From positions 2,776,908 to 2,840,907 of the forward strand of contig OZ025870.1 of NCBI GenBank assembly GCA_964019415.1: a stretch of 64,000 nt of DNA. Direction: 5' to 3'. The notes beneath the pieces were generated by a model. The model ran no database searches and was not told where the DNA came from. It saw only the letters and a list, made by a program, of their open reading frames with translations. Made by a program: the position numbers and the translations under genes. Origin of the DNA: Ianthella basta. Taxonomy: Eukaryota; Porifera; Demospongiae; Verongiida; Ianthellidae. Positions 13,401-23,610 of the stretch are shown piece by piece; the first letter of the stretch is position 1, and each line of letters begins with the position of its first letter.

Positions 13401-15238
13401 ACACCGTTCAGATCAGATTACCTTTGGCTTCCTGTGCTGACAAGCCTATAGACACTTCAGCCCTTTGGAAGCATAGTGTGCGCAGCTGTCGGGTATGAAC
13501 TCCATGGCAATGATTAAACTATAGGCCTGGCACATCCAGCCACAAGCCTAGTATAAATTATATGGAAACTATGCGCACTAGTGTGACACAAATATTGGCG
13601 GATTGCTCTCAAAACAGCCAATCCACCTAAATTATTCCCCACCAAAATTTCCAGTGATACGGTTTATTGGTGCCAACTTTCCAATAATATCTTCAACACC
13701 TATATATACCTATACATACAGTATGTGACAATATAACGTTAACGTTTCGTTTTTACGGAACACTTAAGGTACGGACCGTCTTTTACTGTTGTACGGACCG
13801 TAGAACGGAAAGAATACGTTCAGCCGAAAAAAACGATCAAAAAACGAAACGGTTCCTTTGGTTCGGCGGGCTCGATGTCGACGCGCAATTGGGCTAATCG
13901 TTCCATAACCCATGGAAACGTTTCGTTCATATAGGCGCACGCATCAGTAGAACTGCGCAAGCGTGCTTGTCTCTGACCGTTCTACGAAGCGTGCAACGGA
14001 CGTGCTTGTCTCTGACCGTTCTACGTAGCGTACAACGGACCATAGAACGGTCGAATTTTACCGTTTAAACGGAACGGAAACGGAACAAAACGTTAACGTT
14101 ATATTGTCACATACTGTACCATCTCCATTAGCATTTCAATGACGCACTGATTAAATAGTGGGGTGCTCATTGTGGGAGTTTCAAAGGAGGCTCTTGATAG
14201 AGCATCCCCACATCAGTACTGTAAGGGAATGTATCAGTAGCTGCTGACAGTGCCTGATGATTCAGTTGCTCAAAGGGTTGGCTAGAGATTTGGAGGTCAC
14301 CGCCTCTGAACTTGTTCACTGCCATTTTTCCCTTCCCCTCTCTCTTTTTCGCCATAATGGTATAGCTGTTTAGTTCCCAACATTGTATTTCATTTACATA
14401 ACTACATACCTAAATATTATGCATATGAGTTTGCAGTAGAAGAATTGTTTGTTGACTTCGTGGAGGACATACACTTAGTGTTCAAGTAGTCTCAAGTAGA
14501 CAGACTATCATTATGCTCATGTTGGAGTCTGAGCCAAATGGCAGTCTGGTTACATGACACTGGCATTTGAGGCCTGTTCTCATTTGTTAGTGTTGTTTGT
14601 GTTGAAAGTCTTCGGTAAAGTAAGTATAAGGTGGTGTTAAGTTTGCTAAAACCAATATACGATCCATCCGATAGCTAACAAAGGAGGCTAACAACTTATA
14701 AGTATTATCTGTTGGGTTTAAAACCTCAAACACCTGGGGGACAAAGTATATACATTTTTTCATCTGGTACTATATGTGGGACACAGCATATTTCTCTGGA
14801 CTGTCCTTGGCAATCTGTGACAGTTACCACCTATGCCCTCTGTATTCCCTCTCATCTGTCTCCTCTCCATATTTGAACTATATTATATTCCCTCTCAATT
14901 CGTTTCTCTGACTTACTCATTTGGTTCCTCCTCACATTTACAGCTACACCAGCCTGGAAGTGAAGGATGACACAGAGTATGAGGTACAGCAGAAGATATT
15001 TTCACTTACTACACAATAACAAATAATTTTACGACACTCAGCATTGGTGCCAACCAGTTGTCTGGCATGAAGGAAAGATGCCCTCATTCTCCTCCACTTT
15101 GATTCCACTAATGCAGCATTTGCGGAAACACATTTTTGCTGCATTACATAGCTTGGAACCTGGAGAGGGATGGCATAATGAATGGTGCAGATATTGCGGG
15201 TCACAGGAGAGGACACACATGCAATCCCACACACACAC

Positions 15239-15297
<59 letters not shown>

Positions 15298-15481
15298 TGT
15301 GCACGTATACACGCGCACATCCACTAACATTGCATGCACAACATAAAAGTCAAATTACTCACAGCAACTTTTACAACAGTCTTTCAGGTTAGTACAGGTG
15401 GAATCTGGAGAGGGGATGCACAATGAATGGAACTGGGTGTGCAGATTATGACATTGTCTAGACCACAGAGGAGGACACATG

Positions 15482-15571
<90 letters not shown>

Positions 15572-16115
15572 TGCACACACACACATGCACACACACCTCC
15601 ACGTGCACTGTCCTCATTTACTTCCCTATAGTCCAAATTATCCATTCTGCTTTCCTGCTCAGTCGTCTCTTTTTTTCCACAACATTCGCACTTCTTTCGC
15701 AAGTCTGAAGAGGAAAGGCATAGAGTGTTTTGGAAAAGAATGTGCAAACAGGTCAACTACAGAGAATTTGAAAGATCATGCAGAGGACACACAAATCTAT
15801 ATAATGTGCACATTAGCTTAAGTCACCCCAGCATTTGCGGCAACATCGTTTCAGCCATTGAGGTAGTGGAATGGAGCCTAGTAGGGGTATTTAGGGACAA
15901 GAGGCAAGGAAGATTAGACAATGATCAGGAGTATATAGTGGACACACTCACACATATGTCCATAGACACTGGCACTATACAATACACTCCACTCCATTGA
16001 GCTCACCAAAAGTGTACTTGCAGCACACAGTATAACAGACAGTCTTCATATCTGGTATCAGCCAACAGCTATAGCTTTCATCAACAACTTCAGGGTAATC
16101 AGTGGGCATATCAAG
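3733..16115 (-). CDS. Mucolipin (TRPML) cation channel, paralog A, 5' end missing
   Basis: Predicted lysosomal or endosomal non-selective cation channel of the TRPML family. Exons on the minus strand, first to last: 16007-16115, cysteine-rich cassettes within 15098-15704 (uncertain), 10779-10929 (S1), 9515-9673, 8392-8560, 8147-8252, 7793-7889, 6600-6702, 6331-6440 (S2), 5924-6073 (S3), 5642-5752 (S4), 4452-4574 (S5), 4088-4294 (pore and S6), 3744-3838. The last reads to a stop at 3733 or splices onward at GTAAGAA. Diagnostic segments are EEDEIRRGLQFHLKNP before S1, GWLVLGPYH at the end of S5, and INGDDIY as filter. The luminal loop has NIT, NET, NCT and NVS glycosylation sites. Eleven of the exons from S1 to the pore match TRPML-C in length, seven of them in the luminal and S1-S5 part exactly; 6331-6440 is one codon shorter. 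No initiating exon was found upstream; a pogo transposon begins 300 bp away. Confidence 0.88.
4088..4294 (-). CDS. TRPML-A pore and S6 exon
   Basis: This 207-nt exon is flanked by CAG and GTGAGT splice sites. It encodes the pore helix and filter (LFSLINGDDIYATY), then S6 ([21 protein letters not shown]). The NGDD filter motif is intact. The same exon in TRPML-C and TRPML-D is also 207 nt. It forms the ion path of the channel. Confidence 0.92.
4416..4451. repeat. CA/TG microsatellite at a splice donor
   Basis: (CA)n on the plus strand. On the TRPML-A strand it reads GTGTGTGTG and begins exactly at the splice donor of the S5 exon (4452-4574). The same arrangement occurs in TRPML-C and the orphan exon. 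Confidence 0.9.
4770..5440. repeat. Dispersed repeat, copy 1 (intron of TRPML-A)
   Basis: About 650 bp that aligns with 13040-13680. Shared blocks include GCAAAATGGC near 4825 and 13095, GAGTACAC near 4902 and 13156, a CTTTGGAA block near 5239, and a closing block with inverted copies of ATCCGCC. Divergence is substantial. It is probably a non-coding transposon, superfamily not determined. Confidence 0.55.
9791..10205. other. Serine/asparagine codon-repeat tract and small palindrome, intronic
   Basis: A 133-codon plus-strand frame and its complement fall in a TRPML-A intron. They arise from imperfect AGC/GGTAGC repeats (about 9850-9980). No family is recognised and I do not consider it a gene. 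It ends in a palindrome at 10146-10187, GAATATACAC paired with GTGTATATTC around a CTTGGGCTTCGCCCTTGG centre. Confidence 0.5.
13040..13680. repeat. Dispersed repeat, copy 2
   Basis: Diverged second copy of the repeat at 4770-5440, in the same orientation and in another intron of the same gene. Confidence 0.55.
13719..14116. mobile_element. Short Tc1/mariner-type MITE
   Basis: Starts CAGTATGTGACAATATAACG and ends with the complement, GTCACATACTG at 14116. TA dinucleotides at 13717-13718 and 14117-14118 fit a target duplication. It shares its ends, including a GTTAACGTT core, with the element at 2194-3120. The interior repeats blocks such as CGTGCTTGTCTCTGACCG. It has no coding capacity. Confidence 0.85.
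15098..15704 (-). CDS. Candidate tandem cysteine-rich cassette exons of TRPML-A
   Basis: Three minus-strand exon-like units follow the 16007-16115 exon. Unit 1 is about 15622-15704 (DLRKKCECCGKKETTEQES). Unit 2 is 15363-15404 (STCTNLKDCCKSC, donor GTGAGT). Unit 3 is about 15109-15159 (SKLCNAAKMCFRKCC). Each has a pyrimidine-rich acceptor ending CAG and reads open in the phase left by the preceding exon. Units 2 and 3 share upstream intron sequence, including a TG microsatellite, so they look like tandem duplicates. They occupy the position of the cysteine-rich exon of TRPML-D (62810-62915) and the exon at 42841-42907 of TRPML-C. The ends of units 1 and 3 are uncertain. Confidence 0.45.
15229..15292. 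repeat. CA microsatellite
   Basis: Nearly pure (CA)n lying between cassette units 2 and 3 of TRPML-A. Confidence 0.95.
15483..15597. repeat. CA microsatellite
   Basis: (CA)n with a few ATG interruptions, between cassette units 1 and 2 of TRPML-A. It was probably duplicated together with the cassette. Confidence 0.95.
16007..16115 (-). CDS. TRPML-A N-terminal exon
   Basis: The acceptor is ATTAAG and the donor is GTGAGC. The 109-nt exon encodes a segment starting LDMPTDYPEVVDESYSCWL, with a CWLIP core. It matches the TRPML-C exon at 42608-42710 ([20 protein letters not shown]) and ends in the same phase. This places the N-terminus of TRPML-A about 5 kb upstream of its S1 exon. Confidence 0.8.
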
Positions 16116-16413
16116 CTTAATAAAAGAAAATGGGTGAAATAAAGTGAGGGTATCATTTTTATATGAAGATGTAAGAGAAGATACAAAAGAGCACTTTGCT
16201 CTAGATTTTAGCGAGGAGGCAAAGCAAATGTTCTACTATGTAGCAGTTCATGAACACTGCTATACAAAAGTTAATTATATTAATCCCTGGATTGCATATG
16301 GACTATTGCTATAACAAGTTGACAACCACACAAGTAAGACAGTGGCAGTAATTGTTTGGTGTTGGTTGGTTGATTCGAAATACAATTATTATAAGCCTTC
16401 ATTGGAATATGTA
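16116..16413. other. Nothing recognised between TRPML-A and the pogo element
   Basis: AT-rich stretch. A first coding exon of TRPML-A would be expected here by comparison with TRPML-C, but no ATG with a convincing donor was found. Confidence 0.4.
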
Positions 16414-16415
16414 TA

Positions 16416-16798
16416 GGGTGTGGCATCAATAATCGGAAGTCATCAATAATCGGTAGCCAGATCTCGACCGTTACAGCTTCTTTCGCCGCGATTCTTGGCG
16501 CAAATGTAGAGGAGAAGTATTCAAGAGGATGAAGAACGTTTGGCGTGGATCCATATTTCCGAACACAAGATATTGCTTCAAATACGCTATTTCCGAAATA
16601 ACATAAATTCGGTTGGAAGTCATCTTAATTCGGTCGGCGACTTGTACATCGTGAAGCTAGAAGATTTGTGCACTCTTACCATCTAAGCAGGTGAGTACAC
16701 TCAAGTCCTGGCCGCAGCAGAAGATTAGAGCGAATTGGTTTACCGGCGACGACACACCACTGCCTTGAACAGGAAGCGCTGGGGTCATCAAAAATCGG
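16416..16798 (+). repeat. Left terminal inverted repeat of the pogo-like element
   Basis: Complementary to 19369-19750 over about 383 bp with scattered mismatches. The inner border is the shared GATTTTTGATGACCCCAGCG segment. Confidence 0.9.
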
Positions 16799-17246
16799 CA
16801 ACTTCCTAAACTATCCCATTGCAGGTTTTTTGAATTTGCGACTTGTCCGTGACTGCAGTTTATATCAATTGTCTTTTCCTTTCCTCTCTGAGTGCCTGGG
16901 AGCGAACTGTGTGCCGAAACGTTTCAAACGAGCCTCAAGGTATGCCTTCAGCATGCACGCCAGCCAGCCATTTGCATATTTGTGGTTAAGTCACACTCCA
17001 TAACAAAGCTTCACAAAGTATACACTAATAAGGCTTCCAAAGTAAACATTCATTAAACAGCTGGCCATGACCAAACACAATAATGTCTACTGAGTGTGAA
17101 TGTGACTGTTCCCTTGTAGACATGGCTGGCTGTGCTCCACTTCGTGTTGCTGGTCAGTCTTCCTTGCAATCAAGGATTGCAAGATCCCATGACAAAGTAG
17201 CTGTACCCTTCACTACTACACGCCCTCAGACGACAGTATCCTTAGT

Positions 17247-18680
17247 ATGGACAAGGCATGCGAAGCTGTGCTGACAGGCAAGCTAACTGTAGGAGCAGCG
17301 GCTGAAGAATACGGAGTCCCCAAATCTACCTTGTATGACAAGGTAACTGGGAAGGTCCCTGTCAAGGCCAAGAGTGGCAGGAGAGCATATCTTACGGATG
17401 AAGATGAAGCCAAACTTGTAGAGTTTTTGGTCGATTGTGCTTCGGTAGGGTATGCCAAATCCCGACGAGATGTGCTCGCAATTGCCCAGCAGATAGTCAA
17501 TGCCCGCAATCCTGATTGTGATGTTGAACTGACAAAAGGATGGTGGGACAGATTCCGCCAACGGCATCCAGAGATCTCACTCAGACATGCTGAGCCCCTC
17601 TCTTATGCCCGAGCGATCGCCAATAATCCGCAAGTCATTGAAGCTTACTTCAATTTGCTTGAAAAGACCATCGCAGAATATGGCTTGGCCCATTGTCCAG
17701 GGCAAATCTATAATTGTGACTAAACAGGGATGCCCCTAACTCAAAAGCCACCTAGAGTGGTTACAAGTGTAGGCCAGAAGCATCCATACACCATAACATC
17801 AGGTGACAAATCGCAGATCACTGTGATGGCCTGTGCCAGCGCGAGCGGGTACAGCATACCACCTATGGTCATTTTCGACCGGAAACACCTTCAGGTCGAA
17901 ATGACCATGGGAGAAGTTCCGGGAACCTTCTATGGTTTATCTGACAGCGGATGGATGAATGCTGACTAATTTCATGAGTGGTTCAGTAACCACTTCCTGG
18001 TGCATGCACCATCCAGTCGGCCACTTCTCCTTCTCTTAGATGGCCACTCATCTCATTACAACCTAAATACCATATCTATGGCTGCAGAAGAGGAAATCAT
18101 CCTCTTCTGCTTACCTCCACACACCACTCATGTTCTCCAGCCCTTGGACAATGGCATATTCTCCTCATTAAAGGAGCACTGGATGCAAGGGTGCCATCAG
18201 TTTTATACCAGGAACCCTGGAAAGATTGTGACGAGGAGAAGCTTCATGAGCGTATTCCAACCAGCTTGGATACAGGGGATGGCCATGTCTAATGTCATCG
18301 GATGCTTCCGCGCCGCAGGAGTTTATCCAACTGACCGCAGAGTTGTGCTGTCACAACTTGGGCTGAAGGCTGCTGGTAGTCCTCCATCACCCACACCCAC
18401 ACCATTCGTACCTTTTCACACACCATGGAGGGATGGATCTGCACATTACCCACCAGCTGATTCACCTCCAAGTACTCCATTCTCACAGGGTGAGATGGAG
18501 TACTTTCAGGCACGCCTGAAAGAATCTACAGATGCCAGATTTGCGCTGTGGCTACGAACATTCTACCCAGAAGCAACAACCCACGGTACAGCACAAGGTG
18601 TATTGGAAACCATCCTCCGTCGACCAATACCTCCAGCACAGCACAAGCCTCCTCAGGTGCAGTGCTCGTGTCCTCACTAG
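17247..18680 (+). pseudogene. Pogo/Tigger-type transposase, two nonsense mutations
   Basis: DNA transposase that would cut and paste the flanking element. Residues 1-50 form a Psq-type helix-turn-helix (AAAEEYGVPKSTLYDKVTGK). Next comes a CENP-B/Tc5-like domain (KGWWDRFRQRHPEISLRHAE). The DDE_1 catalytic domain follows, with first aspartate in YNCD, second in LLLLDGHSSHYN and third in VLQPLDNG. Two TAA codons interrupt it: one right after YNCD at 17720-17722, where family members have glutamate (DETG), and one at about 17967-17969 before FHEWFSNHF. Otherwise the frame stays open to 18680. A lysine- and glutamate-rich coil follows in another frame (18690-18810). The upstream stretch 17083-17246 may be an N-terminal extension in another frame. 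Confidence 0.85.
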
Positions 18681-18863
18681 TCAGCACTGCATGCAGGAGC
18701 TACAAAAGAAAGAGGAAAAGAAGAGAATGAAGGAGGAGGAAAAGGAGCGCAAAAGAATCGAACGTGAAGAACGCAAGAAAGCAAAGGAAGTAGCAAAGAT
18801 GAAAAATACAGAAATAACAAAAAAACATTCTTTTATTAGAAATCTGCAAACTTACCTGATTGT

Positions 18864-19289
18864 GTGCACAGTATGTATGCACTGGTATGCTTGCTCTCTG
18901 TAGGAAGACAGCCAAATAAGCAAGCCGCAGATCCAGCACCAACTACACAACAATTCAGCACTGAGGAGGTACGCTTGTACACAAGGAGGAAGGAGGAAGG
19001 CTACGACCTACCCGATCCACGATACAGGAAGTGGTTGGCAAGTGGCACTGACACAGCAGGATCAACTTCCGTGGCTGCCTCTAGCAGCCAACCAGCAGCA
19101 AACGACGACTCGCCTTCATCTCCAGAACAGTCCGACTGTCAAACTGGGCAGTGTGGGCATCCGAAGGCAAGGAAATGGGTTCAGTGCGACCACTGTCCGC
19201 GGTGGTATCACCGTTTGTGCGCAGGGATAGCCTACAAATGCGCCAAGGAGAAGACGTACGAGTGTCCTGCTTGCACCCTGCAGTCTTGA
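18864..19289 (+). CDS. PHD-type zinc finger, C-terminal part of the pogo transposase
   Basis: The open frame contains EEVRLYTRRKEEGYDLPDPR, a motif I associate with the tails of pogo-type transposases, then a serine-rich linker. It ends in a PHD-like finger: CGHPKARKWVQCDHC, WYHRLCAG, YECPAC. The spacing C-x2-C with a WYHxxC core fits a PHD finger, a domain that in other proteins reads histone tails. An acceptor (CTCTGTAG) near 18903 suggests it is a separate exon joined to the transposase. The finger is intact although the catalytic part is broken. Its role in transposition is inferred. Confidence 0.65.
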   Translation: MHSMYALVCLLSVGRQPNKQAADPAPTTQQFSTEEVRLYTRRKEEGYDLPDPRYRKWLASGTDTAGSTSVAASSSQPAANDDSPSSPEQSDCQTGQCGHPKARKWVQCDHCPRWYHRLCAGIAYKCAKEKTYECPACTLQS

Positions 19290-19368
19290 CCATATCTCCA
19301 CAATGTACTGTAGTGACCACACATGCCAGCTTTTCTGACTGTCGCCATATTGTAGTCTCATTCTGTAC

Positions 19369-19750
19369 CGATTTTTGATGACCCCAGCGCTTCCTGTTCA
19401 AGGCAGTGGTGCGTCGTCGCCGGTAAACCAATTCGCCCTGATCTTCTGCTGCGGCCAGGACTTGAGTGTACTCACCTGCTTAGATGGTAAGAGTGCACAA
19501 ATCTTCTAGCTTCGCGATGTACAAGTCGCCGACCGAATTTAGATGACTTCCAACCGAATTTATGTTATTTCGGAAATAGCGTATTTGAAGCAATATCTTG
19601 TGTTCGGAAAGGCGGATCCACGCCAAACGTTCTGCATCCTCTTAAATACTTTTCCTCTACATGTGCACCAAGAATCGCGGCGAAAGAAGCTGTAACGGTC
19701 AAGATCTGGCTACCGATTATTGATGACTTCCAATTATTGATGCCACGCCC
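19369..19750 (-). repeat. Right terminal inverted repeat of the pogo-like element
   Basis: Complement of 16416-16798. Ends GATGCCACGCCC followed by the TA target dinucleotide. Confidence 0.9.
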
Positions 19751-19934
19751 TACTAGCTAAATACATGCCCTTTGGGTAGGCTCACAGAGTTGATTCACTT
19801 TGTCTAAAGGTGTCCATTGTTGAAAGGAATCAACAAACCTTTGTCACTCAATCCCAGATTGCTCTGATGTAGCCTTCCACGTTTGGCATAGATGTTGGTT
19901 GCCATTTGTCCAAATCCAAAGGAGCATTTCTTAA

Positions 19935-20197
19935 GCAGAAACGTTAATTACAAGAAAGAATATAACTATTCTGCAAAAACTACTAAAGATGTACAGCTGG
20001 CATAAACAGTACAGAAACAAGAAAGGGCTACTACACAGTGGATCATCCACCATTGTCCCTACATTGAAGAGTGCTGCACTACACTCTTGCATGTAGGAAC
20101 AATGGTGAATGCTCCACTGTGTAGTAGCTCATCTTTGTTTCTGTACGTTTTATGCCACACCTACATCTTTAGTAGTTTTTTCTTTCCAGTTTCTGCA
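19935..20197. repeat. Foldback with ~110-130 bp arms at the edge of the direct repeat
   Basis: The left arm (19935-20064) and right arm (about 20089-20197) are complementary, for example GCTACTACACAGTGG against CCACTGTGTAGTAGC. The right arm is the first 110 bp of direct repeat copy 1 and is also present at the start of copy 2 (28676), which lacks the left arm. Confidence 0.75.
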
Positions 20198-21910
20198 CTT
20201 TTTATGGACATTAGGTGGTCAGATTTGATACATTGCCACAACCACAGAACAGCAATGCAGGCATATGGCCCTCATGTATTTATTCTGGAGTGGCAGCTAG
20301 TAGGCTCCACACCAACTCAGAAACGCCCACTGGAAACTACCTCGCATGCAGTAATTAAAATAGCGGCCCACTGGCGCAACCATCGCGGATATCCTTCTAA
20401 ATGGCGTGCAGGCTAACGGCGGCTAAAGCTAGTCCCGTCTGGACTTGCAAACACTCCTCTGGCTATGCTGTGGGGCTATTGGCCCAAAATTTAAAAGAGG
20501 GCTAAGCGACCAGCCATGCATGGTGCATCTGTGATTATGTCATTGAAAAATGGCGTCTTGTGCCTAGCAATGTCTCACGAAGTCTGGGAAACCTCCATTT
20601 GTGGTCTGCTTGCTGAGCCATCTAACCTACAAAAGGCACTTACCTGTTGAAAGCGTCACAGAACTGTGGGCAACTTATCTTCCTAATCCCCCTATCATTT
20701 AGGAGTTACAGCTGATGACAAAGAAGAAGATGAATGACGAAAAAAGATGTTAAAGTTTTGTACACAAAAGCACCCTGAAGCTTGGAGGTAAGTATAGCTC
20801 TGTAAAATGTACAGCCTCCCTTCCTTGCTGGCGTTTCTTTTTGTCGGTTCTTGGTTCTGAGTAGTGCTACTTTTTGTTTGTATTACAGCATACAAACAAC
20901 CACAGACATCCCAGCATAGTGACTAAATCACCTCAAAGCGTGCCATGTGTGACGGATGAATCTCATTGGTCAACGCTTCTGCATTCAATCAGGAATAAGA
21001 CAATGGTTTTGAATTTTGATGTTGAGTTTGAATTCAGGGTCATGAAAATATGTGTTCTTGGGTATGCAAATCTGACTAGTGTATTAGTATCTGATCTGAT
21101 AATCTGATTAGTGTCCTAGTATTATTTCCTTAAATTTAAAAGGGATTAATAAGAATGCATGGTCAGCAAAAAGCACATTAACAAGCAACCGTTATTCACC
21201 ATTACAATGAACCACATTTCTGTATATAATTACCTTGCAGCCAAGGGAACAAACAAGCTAGTTAGTTGGCTAATCACACACATTTATTTTGGGTCCATGT
21301 AGCTAGCTCTACGGTAATTAGGAATGCAGATTGAACTCCACAAATATGCGGCTTATCACAGTTCCGAGTTCAGTTTGCTTGTTTCTATGCTTTTTCTGCT
21401 GGCCATTAATACAATTTATTAAACCCTTTTAATTCTGAATGAAGCTCTAAACTGAGTATTACTAGTTTGTATCCTTTTGCTCAGTATCCAAAGGACTATG
21501 GCCAGATATATAGTTGTATTGACTAATGTCCCTTTCTCAAACCTAGAAGATGGCACAGAACATAGAGAATGGTTATGCTATCCTAGATGAATCGGCTGCC
21601 GTGCTTAACCACAACTGTTACGATTAATGGGACGTAACAAACTGGCGTATTGGAGTTTGTTAATACATGGGGAAACAAACTTTGTGCTTGCTCTAGTTCT
21701 ATAGTTATTAGATTGACACCAGGCTTGGATATTCACCCTTCATGTCCATACGTAAGTTCTTGTGCCAGACCTGGGCCCATTAGTGCCCCGCTGTGTGAAC
21801 TAGAAGTGTGCAAAAATAGTATGTACATGGAGAAAATGGGTCTGCAGTGCAGTGTCTCTCATTAGATAGCTGTTGATGAATTATAGACCACCATGCACTG
21901 GTATTAAAGC

Positions 21911-22657
21911 TAAAGTTGCACCGATAATCAGATCGGCAATCGGTATCGGCCGATATTGGGTTTCTGTAACCTTATAGGTGATCATTTTTTTTCCTTCGAC
22001 CCCTACCGATTATGTCACCTCGAGCACGTGACGTTTGCGAGTAAAGTGTTATGTCGAGTGGTTACGTATACGTTGTTTCAGCGTTTGCCGTTGGTTTGTT
22101 CTGGGTCTGCGGAGCATGGAATCGCCAGGAAGAAAGATTCACCAGCATGGGACTACTTCGCTGTCGACGAGGACCTCAACTTGGTTGTGTGCCAGGCCTG
22201 CAACAAGAAGGAATCCGCGCAGCGGTAGGAATTGCGTGCACGAGTTATATTATGGACCGATTATACAAATTAGGTAGTACAGCATCTGAAGGACAAGCAC
22301 GCTCAACTACAGAGAGTTTCAACAAAATGGTTGAGGTGCAGAATGCAGCGACTTTATTAAGTAGTTCAGCGCCTTTCTGGCAAATATCGCTTCGATCCTG
22401 AAAGTGAAGATCGCATATGAATCTGTAGGCTATGCTGTATTAGTGATGCGCGCACACAGCGTATTCACGGGAGAACTGGTGAGATGATTGCACTCGATTG
22501 TCAGCCGTTTTCTGTGGCTGAGGACCAGGGCTTCAGGCAATAGATCAAAGAAACCAAGGTACACATTGTGAAGCAAAAATCGGAATATCGGATCGGTATC
22601 GGTACTTAAAAATCGGAAATCGGATAATCGTTAAAAACCTATATCGGTGCAACTCTA
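21911..22657. mobile_element. Non-autonomous hAT element with 8-bp target duplication
   Basis: The ends are TAAAGTTGCACCGATA and its near complement TATCGGTGCAACTCTA. ATTAAAGC flanks both sides (21903-21910 and 22658-22665). The paralogous site in direct repeat copy 2 (near 30520) has a single ATTAAAGC and no insert. The 8-bp duplication and the TIR identify the hAT superfamily. Both ends carry arrays of CGGTATCGG-type subterminal repeats. Confidence 0.9.
21956..22228 (+). pseudogene. BED-finger remnant of a hAT transposase
   Basis: The frame ends in a segment with AWDYFAVDEDLNLVVCQAC, which fits the start of a BED zinc finger (aromatic WxxF then CxxC). The histidine half and the whole catalytic domain are missing. 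It lies inside the hAT element, which supports the assignment. Confidence 0.6.
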
Positions 22658-23151
22658 ATTAAAGCCCACTTTGCCTCAACTTTATAACCGATGTCAAGTT
22701 ACGGTAACGTTGCTACCTGATGGATGCTTAAAGTTAAAGCATGTGGATATAGAAGAGTTTTTATCGATCTGCTTTCCGGTTGTGCACCACTAGCTCACTA
22801 TGTATACCAGCTATTGTAATTAATGCAATTGACATGCAGTCACATGCATTGCAGTTCTCACAGCAGTTTCTGGGTTTGGTGGCTGCTCCTGGCCATGGGT
22901 GTCTGGTCCGGCTGTTACCTATAAGTGTCAGAAGTGACGTGAATCATGTAATGTGTCAGTGAGCCCCACCGATGAGCCCCATGCAATCACTGTGAAACAG
23001 ATACCTGTGACTTTCCATCATTATAGGATAACTAGAGCAGGAAAGCGATCACTGGTTACCTTTGACTGGGCTCTGGCCCACCAGGCTCCTCAGACATGTA
23101 ACAGTGGAACTAGAACTTTTTATGTACTATTCTATATTTAGACAATTATTA

Positions 23152-23302
23152 CATCATCTTAAGTAGTGTTATGTAGGTACTCACGTGGTAGGGTAAAAAG
23201 AGTGGTTTTCATGGTGATTGATTGAATCATTGCTCCCTGAAAGCGAGTTCATTGTTGATTGCATGCTCTCGTAGCCTCGATGTTTGACATTTTGGTGCTA
23301 GC
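23152..23302 (+). repeat. Left 151-bp terminal repeat of the gypsy element
   Basis: Matches 28515-28665 with about two differences. The true LTR may begin at TGTTATGTAGG (23167), since shared sequence extends 15 bp further out. A sequence like a tRNA primer site (TGGTGCTAGCG) overlaps the right border. Confidence 0.8.
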
Positions 23303-23610
23303 GACGTTGTAGGTCCTGCCGAGACACCGAATGGGGAAATGGCCCAATCACAATGCACATGGTTAGAGGGCCTGTGAGTTAATACTCCTCGCAGCAAGAC
23401 GTAGCTATGTACGTAGCTACCCTGGCACTTCGACCAGGACCCTTATTGCAGAACTATCAGTAGAAGAGACGTCAAGGATGGCAGAGACCAGCAGGTCGAC
23501 TGTACAGGATGCAGTAGTGACTGTCGCTTTGTCTCCGGACCTTTCCCTGGAGCGTCCTGTTTTATTGAACTCGCGGAAACTCACTATTTTGGTAGGCTAT
23601 TGCTCAGGCA

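Larger units (their letters stand above)
10930..15097. other. Large TRPML-A intron; repeats but no assigned exon
   Basis: Contains two listed repeats, the dispersed repeat (13040-13680) and a Tc1-type element (13719-14116). It also has short ATTAT and CTAACxCTAAC runs near 11040 and 11140. A 62-codon minus-strand frame at 14167-14355 was considered as an N-terminal exon but has no support. Confidence 0.4.
16416..19750. mobile_element. Pogo-like DNA transposon with ~383-bp terminal inverted repeats
   Basis: A 3335-bp element bounded by TA dinucleotides (16414-16415 and 19751-19752). It starts GGGTGTGGCATCAATAATCG. The right end is the complement with few differences. The terminal inverted repeats run 16416-16798 and 19369-19750, far longer than the short repeats usual for pogo/Tigger elements. 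It encodes on the plus strand a pogo-family transposase broken by two stop codons and, further on, a PHD-type zinc finger. TA target sites and the DDE_1-type transposase agree with the Tc1/mariner/pogo superfamily. The high similarity of the two ends suggests moderate age. Confidence 0.9.
20078..23096 (+). repeat. Direct repeat copy 1 (interrupted by a hAT insertion)
   Basis: Aligns collinearly with 28676-31678 at high identity (a few percent differences by eye). About 2.26 kb remains once the hAT element at 21911-22657 is removed. Short open frames occur but no protein family is recognised. The last part (22850-23096) belongs to the module that forms the decayed array at 31.7-37.4 kb. Confidence 0.85.

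Noticed and set aside
14167..14355. 62-codon minus-strand frame starting MAKKREGKGK as a first exon of TRPML-A
   Set aside because: It lies between later exons (10.9 and 15.1 kb), resembles no TRPML segment and has no supported splice sites.
15038..15756. Long frames rich in VCVCVC or HTHTHT around 15.0-15.8 kb, 38.5-38.7 kb, 45.4-45.6 kb and 50.4-50.8 kb
   Set aside because: They are translations of CA/TG microsatellites, which are open in several frames by composition.
20087..20416. Open frames at the start of both direct-repeat copies (also near 28622-28972)
   Set aside because: Their continuation differs between the copies and no protein family is recognised; treated as repeat sequence.
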